Assembly (NCBI GenBank): GCA_900290315.1 | Contig: OKRF01000224.1 | Coordinates: 2,630 to 13,198 of the forward strand | DNA: 10,569 nucleotides | From: Candidatus Sulfopaludibacter sp. SbA3 | Lineage (GTDB): Bacteria > Acidobacteriota > Terriglobia > Bryobacterales > Bryobacteraceae | Direction: 5' to 3' | Shown: positions 1-6,027 of the stretch, piece by piece | How the letters are laid out: each line of letters opens with the position of its first letter | Numbering within the stretch: the stretch's first letter is position 1 | Made by a program: the position numbers and the translations under genes | Notes under the pieces: generated by a model | The model's database searches: none | Seen by the model: the letters and a program-made list of their open reading frames with translations, nothing else | What the model was told of the DNA's origin: nothing

Positions 1-941
1 CGATTCTCGACCGCTTCCCCTCGCAAGAATTGGAGAACGCCGCTCGGAATTTTGAATCCCGGCGCGAGGAGGCAGTCGCCGACCGCATTCTGGAATTCGT
101 CTACTCCCGTGAGTTGGACCAGGGCGATTTCTCCGCCAGCAATTTTCTGGGGCTGGCGCAGATTCGCCTGAAGCATGGCGATACCGCCGAGGCTCTCCAA
201 CTGCTGCGCCGCATGCAGCTTGTGGCCGACCCGCCGTTCGACAGCCTGATGCCGGCAGCGGCCCTGCTACGGCGGTTTGAGCACCCCTCGGACGCGGCCG
301 AATTTCTGAAGGCACGCGTTGCCGCGGTGCCTTGGGACGCCAATGCCCGCGCGCAGTTGAGACAGGGCCTCTCGGCTCTGGCCACCGACTCCAATGCGCC
401 CTACCGTGTACGCTTGGAAGCTGCCAAAACAGGCGCCGGCGGAGGCGCCGGAGAACTGGCCCTGCTCGCGCGCGGCCACATCACCGCCGCGGAAGCGAAC
501 CATCCCTACTATTACGAGGCGCGACTGGCCGCTGCGTTGGCGACCCCCGACGCGCGGACGCGAGTGCGCCTGCTGATGGATGCCGTCGCCATCCGGCCGG
601 ACGAGCACGCGCCCATGCTGCCGCTGTTCCGCGCGGCCTACGAGGCGGGACAGTTTGAAGTGGCGCACCAGGCTATCTGGCACGGAGCCGCCTCGACTGA
701 TATTGCAGTAGCTCGCCAGATGGCCTCGGTCCGTGAGCGGTTCGACGAGGAGTTGGGGGGAGAGGCAGAGTTGCGCGAGGCCAAAAAGGGACAGTCCGCC
801 GCCATGCAGCAGCAGTTGGACCGCGAGATCGCAGATCTGGACCAGCGCGCCAAACGCCGCGCGCAGAACGCCGTGCGCCGTCCCGAAGTGACGGCCGGAC
901 TGGAGCAGGGCCGCGTAGTGCGGCCGAGGATTGAGAAATGA
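1..941 (+). CDS. Helical-repeat (TPR-like) protein, 5' end outside window
   Basis: The frame is open to the left edge (first full codon at 3), so 312 C-terminal residues are visible. A TTG at 30 could be read as a start, but the frame continues upstream with protein-like sequence and the gene is most likely truncated by the window. The visible part is rich in Ala, Leu and Arg. It reads as paired amphipathic helices resembling tetratricopeptide repeats, for example around LAQIRLKHGDTAEALQLLRR and the later stretch RLLMDAVAIRPDEHAPML. The last ~60 residues are highly charged with many Gln, Glu and Arg, consistent with a short coiled coil. No catalytic motif is seen. It overlaps the next gene by ATGA, so the two are very likely co-translated and functionally linked. 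A protein-interaction scaffold role is an inference. I do not recognise a specific family. Confidence 0.8.
   Translation, partial: ILDRFPSQELENAARNFESRREEAVADRILEFVYSRELDQGDFSASNFLGLAQIRLKHGDTAEALQLLRRMQLVADPPFDSLMPAAALLRRFEHPSDAAEFLKARVAAVPWDANARAQLRQGLSALATDSNAPYRVRLEAAKTGAGGGAGELALLARGHITAAEANHPYYYEARLAAALATPDARTRVRLLMDAVAIRPDEHAPMLPLFRAAYEAGQFEVAHQAIWHGAASTDIAVARQMASVRERFDEELGGEAELREAKKGQSAAMQQQLDREIADLDQRAKRRAQNAVRRPEVTAGLEQGRVVRPRIEK
926..930 (+). promoter_or_regulatory. Ribosome binding site inside the upstream gene
   Basis: GAGGA lies 7 nt before the ATG at 938, within the last codons of the preceding gene. It supports 938 as the start and coupled translation through the ATGA overlap. 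Confidence 0.6.
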
Positions 942-2479
942 AACGCAACCTGTTTGTCGCCTGCCTGGCAGCGGCCGCCGGCGCCGCCGTGGTCTTTTAC
1001 GCCGCGCCCTTCCAGGGCACGCCGCAGCCGGTGACGGGCCTGATTCCGCCTGGTGCCCTGCTCTGCCTGGAAGCCAAAGATTTTCACGCCGAACTCTCCG
1101 CGTGGAATGCATCGCAAGAGAAACGCCGATGGCTAGCCAGCACCCGTTATCAGGGCTTCTCGCGCTCCAACCTGTATTTGAAACTGGAGCAGGCGTGGAA
1201 CGAGTTCAGTACCGCCGCCGGCTTCCTGCCGGATTGGGCCATGGCCGATTCCATCGCCGGACGCGAATCCGCGCTGGCGCTGTACGATATCGGCAACCTC
1301 CAGTTTCTCTACGTGACTCGTCTGCCCAATGGCCGCGCAATGCAGTCGGCGCTGTGGGAATCGCGCACCAAATATGAAACCCGCCGCGCGGGCGGGTTCG
1401 ACTTCTTCGTGCGGACATCCGGCGGACGCACGGTCGCCTTCGCTGTGGCGGGCGATTGCCTCATCCTGGCCACGCGCGAGGAGTATGTCGCCGGCGCGCT
1501 CCGCCTTCTCTTGGGTGAGCATTTACCCACCGTGATGGACGATGGCTGGTACAAGCAGTCCGTCGCCGCCGCGGGCGCGCCCGGGGATATCCGGCTCGTC
1601 ATGAACCTGGAGGAACTGGTGAAGACTCCGCAGTTCCGTTCCTACTGGATCCAGCGCAACGCCTCCGAGATCCGGCTCTATTCCGCGGGCATCGCCGATA
1701 TCCGCGCCGGCGGCGAGTTCCGCGAGGAGCGTGTGCTCCTCAAGAAGACGGAAACGCCCGCCGGCGCGGCCGGAGTGGAGCGGATGGTGCGGCTCGTGCC
1801 GGAGGACGCGGCCTTCTACCGGGCCTGGCCGCCCGCGGCTGGCGAGGACATCGCGGGCCTCATCGAGCGCAAGATCTTCGCGCCCACCATCGCCGCGCCG
1901 GTCAATCGCGACGATGCGCCCGACGTGGAGATCAACGCACCAGCCGCCGGCGGCGAAGCCGACCTGGAAACGCGCATCGATGAGCCGCCCCTCGCGGCGC
2001 ACGCCGACCTTTCGCTGCAACCGCTCCGCGACTCGTTGCATGCGGCGACCCTCACCGCGGTGCTGCAGATTCAATCCGGCGAGCCGCTGCCCGATGGCGT
2101 CTTCGTCGAAACGCCTTCCGTGATCGTATTGGAAGCGACCACTCCGTGGACTGCCCCTGTGTTTCAAACCGGACTGCCCTATGTGCGGGTGGCCGTTGCA
2201 GGCAATCTGCTCGTCATCGCCAACTCCGATCCACTGCTCCGCCAGGTGATGGATCGAGTGAATCAGCGCGCCGTCGTCTCCGACGCCACCTCGATCACGG
2301 CATTTCGTCACGCCGCAGCGCAGCCCGACTACAGGAAAATCATGATCGCGCTCGATCGAACGGGCTTCTTCACTGGGGACGTGGCCAGCCTCAGCGACGT
2401 CTTCCGCGAGGTTCGTGTAGTGGAACTGCGCACCCGCGATTTGGGTAACGTGGTCCGCGAAACGGTAGAGTTCAGGTAA
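938..2479 (+). CDS. Signal-anchored hypothetical protein with a repeated motif
   Basis: The protein has 513 residues and starts at the ATG that overlaps the previous stop (ATGA). Residues 1-27 form a positively charged N-terminus followed by one hydrophobic helix, so the protein is exported or anchored with its bulk outside the cytoplasm. A motif occurs twice: around residues 168-189 (AVAGDCLILATREEYVAGAL) and around 418-439 (AVAGNLLVIANSDPLLRQVM). In each case a hydrophobic strand pair is followed by a helix. This suggests two related halves separated by an acidic, Pro/Ala-rich linker near residues 325-352. The layout recalls DUF3352-like proteins, in which predicted-activity and self-assessment strands alternate, but I cannot confirm that assignment. 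No catalytic residues are recognisable. Operon partnership with the TPR-like gene suggests a shared envelope function (inference). Confidence 0.8.
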   Translation: MKRNLFVACLAAAAGAAVVFYAAPFQGTPQPVTGLIPPGALLCLEAKDFHAELSAWNASQEKRRWLASTRYQGFSRSNLYLKLEQAWNEFSTAAGFLPDWAMADSIAGRESALALYDIGNLQFLYVTRLPNGRAMQSALWESRTKYETRRAGGFDFFVRTSGGRTVAFAVAGDCLILATREEYVAGALRLLLGEHLPTVMDDGWYKQSVAAAGAPGDIRLVMNLEELVKTPQFRSYWIQRNASEIRLYSAGIADIRAGGEFREERVLLKKTETPAGAAGVERMVRLVPEDAAFYRAWPPAAGEDIAGLIERKIFAPTIAAPVNRDDAPDVEINAPAAGGEADLETRIDEPPLAAHADLSLQPLRDSLHAATLTAVLQIQSGEPLPDGVFVETPSVIVLEATTPWTAPVFQTGLPYVRVAVAGNLLVIANSDPLLRQVMDRVNQRAVVSDATSITAFRHAAAQPDYRKIMIALDRTGFFTGDVASLSDVFREVRVVELRTRDLGNVVRETVEFR

Positions 2480-2480
2480 C

Positions 2481-2538
2481 GCCGGCGATCTTGTCGCCGG
2501 TCCGGAGGTGATGGAATACCGGCGGCAAGACCGCCAGC
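2481..2538. repeat. Pair of inverted REP-like palindromic units
   Basis: Hairpin 1 has arms CCGGCGA (2482-2488) and TCGCCGG (2494-2500). Hairpin 2 has arms GGCGG (2521-2525) and CCGCC (2531-2535). Read on the minus strand, 2500-2481 is CCGGCGACAAGATCGCCGGC. Positions 2519-2538 on the plus strand are CCGGCGGCAAGACCGCCAGC, a match at 17 of 20 positions. They are therefore two copies of one unit in opposite orientation, 18 bp apart. They sit between the convergent ends of the hypothetical gene and rhaT. They could act as a bidirectional transcript end or 3' stabiliser, but no U-tract follows either stem. Confidence 0.6.
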
Positions 2539-2540
2539 GC

Positions 2541-3623
2541 TTACTTCACTCCCAGATAATTTCCGTAGCCCACAATCACAGTCGATGCCACCAGGGTCGC
2601 CAGGCTGAGGAATAGGAATGCCCAAGTCCGCTGGCTGGCCCCGCGCCATTCGTGCAGCCCGATGCCCCACAGGCTGCTGAAGATGATGATGCTGGCCATG
2701 TGCAGCGTCCAACTGGAGAATTTGTATTTCCCCATTTGGGTCTCGCCCATGGTGTAAAAGAAGAACTGGAAGTACCACGTGGTGCCGGCCAGCGCGCTGA
2801 AGAAATAGTTCCGCAGCAGGGGCACGCTGGGGTCTTTCTTCAATTCCGGATCTCGCGACGTGGGGCTGGCATATTGATAGCCGGTGCGATTGCGGATGTT
2901 CAGAATCACACACCAAATACAGTTCGTGGTGAAGCCGCCCAGCAGCACCACCACCAGCACGGGAAGCCCTTGCCACAACGTGCTGGTGCCGTGCTGCAGC
3001 GTCAACGCTTTGATGGGGTCGCCGGCGCGAAGCCCGTAGGAGAAGCAGGCGCTCATCACGCCCGAGAAGGTGGCCACCAGCACGCCCTTCTTCAGGTTGA
3101 ACTCCTTGATCACAGATAGCTTCTGCTCGGAGCTCATCTCTTTCTCTTTGGACATGCCCGCCTTGCCGGCGAAGGCGATGCCACCCAGGCACACCGCAAC
3201 CCCGAGCAGGATCACCTGTCCGGAACCCGTGCCCACCACATTGCTCATGAAAACGCCATCGAAGATGGGGGGCATCAGGGTGCCGAATGCGGCGCAGTAG
3301 CCCAGCACCATCGCCATCCCCAGCGACATCCCCAGGTAGCGCATGGTCAGGCCGAACGTCAGGCCCCCCAGGCCCCATAGCAGACCCCAGAAGTAGCACC
3401 AGAAGATGGTTCGGCCGGGCGTGGCGCTGAGCACGGCGGTCAGGTCGTTGGTCATATACAGACCCAGCACCCACGGGACAATGATCCAACTGAAGAAGCC
3501 GCCCACCAGCCAGTAGGTTTCCCACGACCACCGCTTCACCGCGCGGAACGGAACGTAGAAACTGCCGGAGGCCAGGCCGCCCAACCAGTGAAATACCACG
3601 CCAAGAGCAGGATTCGGTGTCAT
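2541..3623 (-). CDS. rhaT: L-rhamnose/proton symporter RhaT
   Basis: The gene encodes a 360-residue inner-membrane permease that takes up L-rhamnose with protons. It has about ten hydrophobic segments (roughly residues 6-22, 36-56, 72-93, 98-120, 134-154, 177-197, 217-241, 268-292, 303-323 and 332-354). Several stretches match Escherichia coli RhaT as I recall it. These are KRWSWETYWLVGG near 30-42 (E. coli KKWSWETMWSVGG), GLTMRYLGMSLGM near 91-103, EFNLKKG near 174-180, WYFQFFFYTMG near 283-292 and SSWTLHM near 303-309. The length is close to that of the E. coli protein. The start is the ATG at 3621-3623, with AGGA four bases upstream on the minus strand. The gene is transcribed divergently from the fusion regulator across a 253-bp region, which makes control by that regulator likely (inference). 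Identity as RhaT is strong. Specificity for L-rhamnose is supported by rhaI, rhaM and rhamnosidase nearby. Confidence 0.93.
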   Translation of the reverse strand: MTPNPALGVVFHWLGGLASGSFYVPFRAVKRWSWETYWLVGGFFSWIIVPWVLGLYMTNDLTAVLSATPGRTIFWCYFWGLLWGLGGLTFGLTMRYLGMSLGMAMVLGYCAAFGTLMPPIFDGVFMSNVVGTGSGQVILLGVAVCLGGIAFAGKAGMSKEKEMSSEQKLSVIKEFNLKKGVLVATFSGVMSACFSYGLRAGDPIKALTLQHGTSTLWQGLPVLVVVLLGGFTTNCIWCVILNIRNRTGYQYASPTSRDPELKKDPSVPLLRNYFFSALAGTTWYFQFFFYTMGETQMGKYKFSSWTLHMASIIIFSSLWGIGLHEWRGASQRTWAFLFLSLATLVASTVIVGYGNYLGVK

Positions 3624-3649
3624 GTGTTCCTATGCTAAAGCAAACGTGT

Positions 3650-3680
3650 ATTGTAGTGCCTCGCCGCGGGTTCGCTGCAA
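3650..3680 (-). promoter_or_regulatory. Candidate rhaT promoter
   Basis: On the minus strand, TTGCAG (3675-3680) and TACAAT (3650-3655) are 19 bp apart and lie just upstream of rhaT. The spacing is slightly long for a sigma-70 type promoter. This is read by eye only. Confidence 0.35.
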
Positions 3681-3812
3681 GAGTTTCCGCAACGCCCCGG
3701 ATCTTTTGTATGGCAGAACGATCGCCGCACCCCGGAGATACCCAAAATTCGCAGCAAAAACGCCCTTTAACGGGCATTTGAGCCCCTCGGACCGGCAACC
3801 GCGGTCACCCAG

Positions 3813-3842
3813 TTGTGTTTTGGATGCCAAAACTGCTACAAC
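3813..3842 (+). promoter_or_regulatory. Candidate promoter of the fusion regulator
   Basis: TTGTGT (3813-3818) and TACAAC (3837-3842) are separated by 18 bp. The expected transcription start is near 3849, giving a leader of about 28 nt before the GTG at 3877. Each box is imperfect. The case is strengthened because a perfect palindrome fills the spacer. Confidence 0.4.
3817..3833. promoter_or_regulatory. Perfect 17-bp palindrome, probable operator
   Basis: The sequence is GTTTTGG-ATG-CCAAAAC, seven-base arms in perfect inverted repeat around a 3-bp centre. It lies in the divergent region between rhaT and the regulator, between the regulator's candidate -35 and -10 boxes. A dimeric winged-helix protein bound here would block its own promoter. 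The size and symmetry suit a dimeric bacterial repressor. Which protein binds is an inference. Confidence 0.55.
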
Positions 3843-3865
3843 AGTGTTCGCTCACCATTGTTTGA

Positions 3866-3871
3866 GGAGGG
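3866..3871 (+). promoter_or_regulatory. Strong ribosome binding site that fixes a GTG start
   Basis: GGAGGG at 3866-3871 (within GAGGAGGG, 3864-3871) precedes the GTG at 3877 by five bases. It is the best Shine-Dalgarno in the region. It selects this GTG over the open frame further upstream and over the ATG at 3904. Confidence 0.7.
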
Positions 3872-3876
3872 TCCAC

Positions 3877-5004
3877 GTGAAGACTTCCAACCATGGGCGG
3901 TACATGGTCAAATCCCTGGTCCATGCTTCGCGCATTCTCGAGGCATTCCAGACCGCGGGCGACGTTTTGCGACTGCGCGATGTGGTCACCAGAACCGGCT
4001 TCAACAAGGGGATGTGCTTCCGCCTGCTCTACACCTTGCACCAGTGCGGTTTCCTGGACAAGGTGGGCGAAAATCACTACCGGCTGGCGTCGGAAGTGCG
4101 GCGCCGCCGCTTGTACCGCATCGGATATGCCGCTCAGGGGCAGGATACGTCATTCGACCGCGAAGTCCGCCTCAGCCTGACACGCGCCGCCGAGCGCGAG
4201 CACGTGGAACTGATCACGGTGGACAATCGGTATCAGCCCAAAATCGCCCTGCGCAGCGCCGATTATCTGATCCGCGAGCAGGTGGACCTGGTGATCGAAT
4301 TCCAGACCGACGAAATGATCGCGCCGGCCATCGCCTCCAAATACATGGAGGCCAACATTCCCTTCATCGCCATCGATATTCCCCACCCCGGCGCTACCTA
4401 TTTCGGCGCCAACAATTACCAGGCGGGATTGATGGCCGGCCACTACCTGGGCCGCTGGGCCAAGAAGCATTGGGCCGGAGAAGTGGACGAAATCCTGCTA
4501 GTAGAACTCCTCCGCGCCGGGTCGCTGCCCAAGGCGCGCATGCGCGGCGTGCTCACCGGCGTCACGGAGATGATCCGCATTTCCGAACGCTGCCGCACCG
4601 TCTCCATCGATGGCGACGGCCAGTTTCAACAGACGCTGGAGCGCGTGCGGAAGATCCTGCGCGAATCGAAATCCAAGCGGGTCCTGGTGGGCGCTGCCAA
4701 CGATTCCAGCGCCCTGGGGGCGATGCGGGCCTTCCAGGAGGCGGGCCGCGCCAATGAGTGCGTGGTGGTGGGGCAGAACGGCGAACCGGAAGCCCGCGCC
4801 GAACTGCGCACGGCGCAGACGCGACTGATTGGCTCGGTGGCTTACTTCCCGGAGAAATACGGCGACGGCCTACTGCGGCTGGCTCTGGACATTCTGGCTC
4901 GCCGCGTGGTGCCGCCCGCAGTGTTCACGAATCATCAGTTGATCACTCCGGAAAACGTGGATCACTTCTACCCGAACGATAGTCTGTTGACCATTCCGGC
5001 GTGA
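3877..5004 (+). CDS. IclR-type winged-helix / periplasmic-binding-domain regulator
   Basis: From the GTG at 3877 the protein has 375 residues. Residues 11-72 resemble an IclR-family winged helix: a KSLVHASRILEAF helix, then RLRDVVTRTGFNKGMCFRLL as helix-turn-helix, then CGFLDKVGENHYRL as wing. The rest (about 81-350) resembles a type-1 periplasmic sugar-binding fold (Peripla_BP_4), not the usual IclR effector domain. It contains DLVIEFQTDEMIAPAIASKY (137-156), GANNYQAGLMAGHYLG (177-192) and VGAANDSSALGAMRAFQEAG (271-290). There is no signal peptide, so it should act in the cytoplasm as a one-component sensor-regulator. Its position, divergent from rhaT and near rhaIM and a rhamnosidase, points to L-rhamnose or a derivative as ligand (inference). 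Whether it represses or activates cannot be told from the sequence. A LacI-family protein is the obvious alternative, but the N-terminus lacks the LacI helix-turn-helix and hinge pattern. Confidence 0.85.
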   Translation: MKTSNHGRYMVKSLVHASRILEAFQTAGDVLRLRDVVTRTGFNKGMCFRLLYTLHQCGFLDKVGENHYRLASEVRRRRLYRIGYAAQGQDTSFDREVRLSLTRAAEREHVELITVDNRYQPKIALRSADYLIREQVDLVIEFQTDEMIAPAIASKYMEANIPFIAIDIPHPGATYFGANNYQAGLMAGHYLGRWAKKHWAGEVDEILLVELLRAGSLPKARMRGVLTGVTEMIRISERCRTVSIDGDGQFQQTLERVRKILRESKSKRVLVGAANDSSALGAMRAFQEAGRANECVVVGQNGEPEARAELRTAQTRLIGSVAYFPEKYGDGLLRLALDILARRVVPPAVFTNHQLITPENVDHFYPNDSLLTIPA

Positions 5005-5033
5005 AAGCGCTGTTCTTGGGGCGGCCGCCGCGA

Positions 5034-5061
5034 TTGCGATCTATATCCAATTGGATATAAT
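5034..5061 (+). promoter_or_regulatory. Promoter of the toxin-antitoxin cassette
   Basis: TTGCGA (5034-5039) and a perfect TATAAT (5056-5061) are 16 bp apart. Transcription should begin at about 5067-5069, essentially on the toxin ATG at 5067, so the mRNA would be leaderless or nearly so. A palindrome covers the spacer and most of the -10. Confidence 0.65.
5042..5059. promoter_or_regulatory. 18-bp perfect palindrome, probable antitoxin operator
   Basis: TATATCCAATTGGATATA is perfectly self-complementary and overlaps the -10 box of the cassette. HigBA-type modules are typically autorepressed by the XRE antitoxin binding such AT-rich palindromes over the promoter. That matches the intact antitoxin downstream. 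Confidence 0.65.
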
Positions 5062-5066
5062 TAGGT

Positions 5067-5390
5067 ATGCGGCCGGTGTGCTTTCTCGGCGATTCACTTC
5101 AGTGCTAGCGAGGCTTTCCTGAGCACGCCTGGCATGACCCGGATTATCAACTCGATAAGGTCCAGCGCGGCGGCCAACCGGATGACTTCAAGCCAATGCC
5201 TGCCATTGGCAGGGGTGTCGAAGAGATTCGCGTTTTGGACTCCAGTGGTGTCTACCGTGTGATTTACTTCGCCCGGCGTGCGAACGCTGTGTACGTTTTG
5301 CATGCTTTTCACAAGAAGACGCCACGGACGTCGAAGAGGGATCTGGAAATCGCGAAAAGACGATATGGGCAACTGTTGGGAGGCAGTATA
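5067..5390 (+). pseudogene. RelE/HigB-like (Gp49-type) toxin, amber-interrupted
   Basis: Translation from the ATG at 5067 gives MRPVCFLGDSLQC, then TAG (5106-5108). The same frame then continues RGFPEHAWHDPDYQLDKVQ, followed by PDDFKPMPAIGRGVEEIRVL and YRVIYFARRANAVYVLHAFH. This is the pattern of phage-derived Gp49-like/HigB toxins (RelE superfamily ribonucleases) over a near-normal ~108 codons. The stop stands where the family usually has the Leu of an LR-x-FP segment, so one base change (for example TTG or CTG to TAG) explains it. The remaining frame shows no frameshift. The C-terminal basic segment HKKTPRTSKRDLEIAKRRYG is preserved. The frame also lacks a terminal stop and runs straight into the antitoxin ATG. 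A working toxin would need amber readthrough. Reinitiation at the ATG at 5196 would lose the N-terminal 43 codons and has no clear ribosome site. Confidence 0.8.
5378..5383 (+). promoter_or_regulatory. Ribosome binding site of the antitoxin
   Basis: GGGAGG lies seven bases before the ATG at 5391, inside the end of the toxin frame. It allows independent translation of the antitoxin and selects 5391 over the upstream in-frame ATG at 5196. Confidence 0.65.
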
Positions 5391-5672
5391 ATGAGCAAAC
5401 CCGAGAAATACGCGAGTGTCTGGGACGCGCTCGCGGACACCCCCGGGCAGGCTGCGAATCTGAGAGCACGGGCCGAGCTGATGCAGAAGATCGCGGCGCG
5501 CCTCAAACGACGCGACTGGACGCAGGAAGAGGCTGCGAGACGCTGCAGCGTAACGCAGCCACGAATCAACGATCTGCTGCGTGGCCGGGTCTCCCGCTTC
5601 TCGCTCGACGCGTTGGTCAACATCGCGGCGGCGCTGGGTTGCCGCGTGCGCGTGGATCTCGATGCGGCCTGA
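5391..5672 (+). CDS. XRE-family antitoxin (HigA-like, HTH_37 type)
   Basis: The protein has 93 residues, with a clear ribosome site before its ATG. The N-terminal part (YASVWDALADTPGQAANLRA) is typical of antitoxins partnered with Gp49-like toxins. The second half is a helix-turn-helix: WTQEEAARRCSVTQPRINDL, then LLRGRVSRFSLDALVNIAAA. It ends with a short strand (CRVRVDLDAA). The expected role is to bind and neutralise the RelE/HigB toxin and to repress the operon at the 5042-5059 palindrome. It is intact although the toxin upstream is interrupted, and it is in the same reading frame as the toxin with no stop between them. The order toxin then antitoxin is as in HigBA. Its end converges with rhaM, 33 bp away. 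After loss of the toxin it could persist as a solitary DNA-binding repressor or as an anti-addiction factor (inference). Confidence 0.88.
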   Translation: MSKPEKYASVWDALADTPGQAANLRARAELMQKIAARLKRRDWTQEEAARRCSVTQPRINDLLRGRVSRFSLDALVNIAAALGCRVRVDLDAA

Positions 5673-5705
5673 GCCGTTCTGAAGCCCCGGAACTCTGCCG
5701 CCAGC

Positions 5706-6023
5706 CTACTCCAGGTAGAACACTTCCTTCATCATGGCGAACCGCTCGCCAGGCTGGATCCCTGGAACGGGCTCGAACAATCGACTCATGAACACCTGCC
5801 AGCGCTGATTCACCGGATCGCGATCCAGTTCATCCCATGCCTGGTCGAAGTCCTCCACCCGCAGGCACAGAATCAACTCCTGCCCACGCCGGAAAATCGA
5901 GTAGTCAGAGATGCCAACCTCCTTCAATTTGGCCAGTAGTTCGGGCCACACTCGCTGGTGCTCGCGCTCGTATTCTTCGATGGCGTCAGCTTTGATCTGT
6001 AGCTTAAAGGCGTAACGAGGCAT
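5706..6023 (-). CDS. rhaM: L-rhamnose mutarotase
   Basis: The protein has 105 residues and interconverts the alpha and beta anomers of L-rhamnose in the cytoplasm, supplying the form used by the isomerase. It aligns without gaps at the N-terminus with Escherichia coli RhaM (104 residues, from memory). The start MPRYAFKLQI, the EEYEREH segment and WPEL are shared. His22, the residue assigned to catalysis in E. coli RhaM, is at the same position, as is Tyr18. The C-terminus KEVFYLE matches QEVFYLP. I chose the ATG at 6021-6023 by this alignment. An in-frame ATG at 6056 would add 11 residues and overlap rhaI. The gap to the rhaI stop is only four bases, so the two are translationally coupled. 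Downstream it converges with the antitoxin gene. Confidence 0.92.
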   Translation of the reverse strand: MPRYAFKLQIKADAIEEYEREHQRVWPELLAKLKEVGISDYSIFRRGQELILCLRVEDFDQAWDELDRDPVNQRWQVFMSRLFEPVPGIQPGERFAMMKEVFYLE

Positions 6024-6027
6024 GTCC

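Noticed and set aside
3762..3775. GCCC-TTTAAC-GGGC hairpin in the rhaT leader, followed by T-rich sequence on the minus strand
   Set aside because: The four-pair stem is too short, and the position lies upstream of the candidate rhaT promoter. It is not a credible attenuator.
2329..3798. 489-residue minus-strand frame overlapping rhaT
   Set aside because: It is out of frame with RhaT, lacks membrane-protein character and would overlap the hypothetical gene's end. The RhaT frame matches the known family throughout.
3622..3876. Open frame extending the regulator by 85 residues to an ATG at 3622
   Set aside because: It would cover the whole divergent promoter region including the palindrome, has no domain-like sequence, and the strong GGAGGG before the GTG at 3877 fits the winged-helix start.
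5387..5392. Perfect TATAAT overlapping the antitoxin start codon
   Set aside because: No -35-like hexamer lies 15-19 bp upstream, so it is probably a chance match.
5196..5672. A 158-residue protein starting at the internal ATG at 5196 as the real gene
   Set aside because: No ribosome site precedes 5196, and family-like toxin sequence continues upstream of it to 5067. The antitoxin has its own good site and start. The fused frame is reported as a finding instead.
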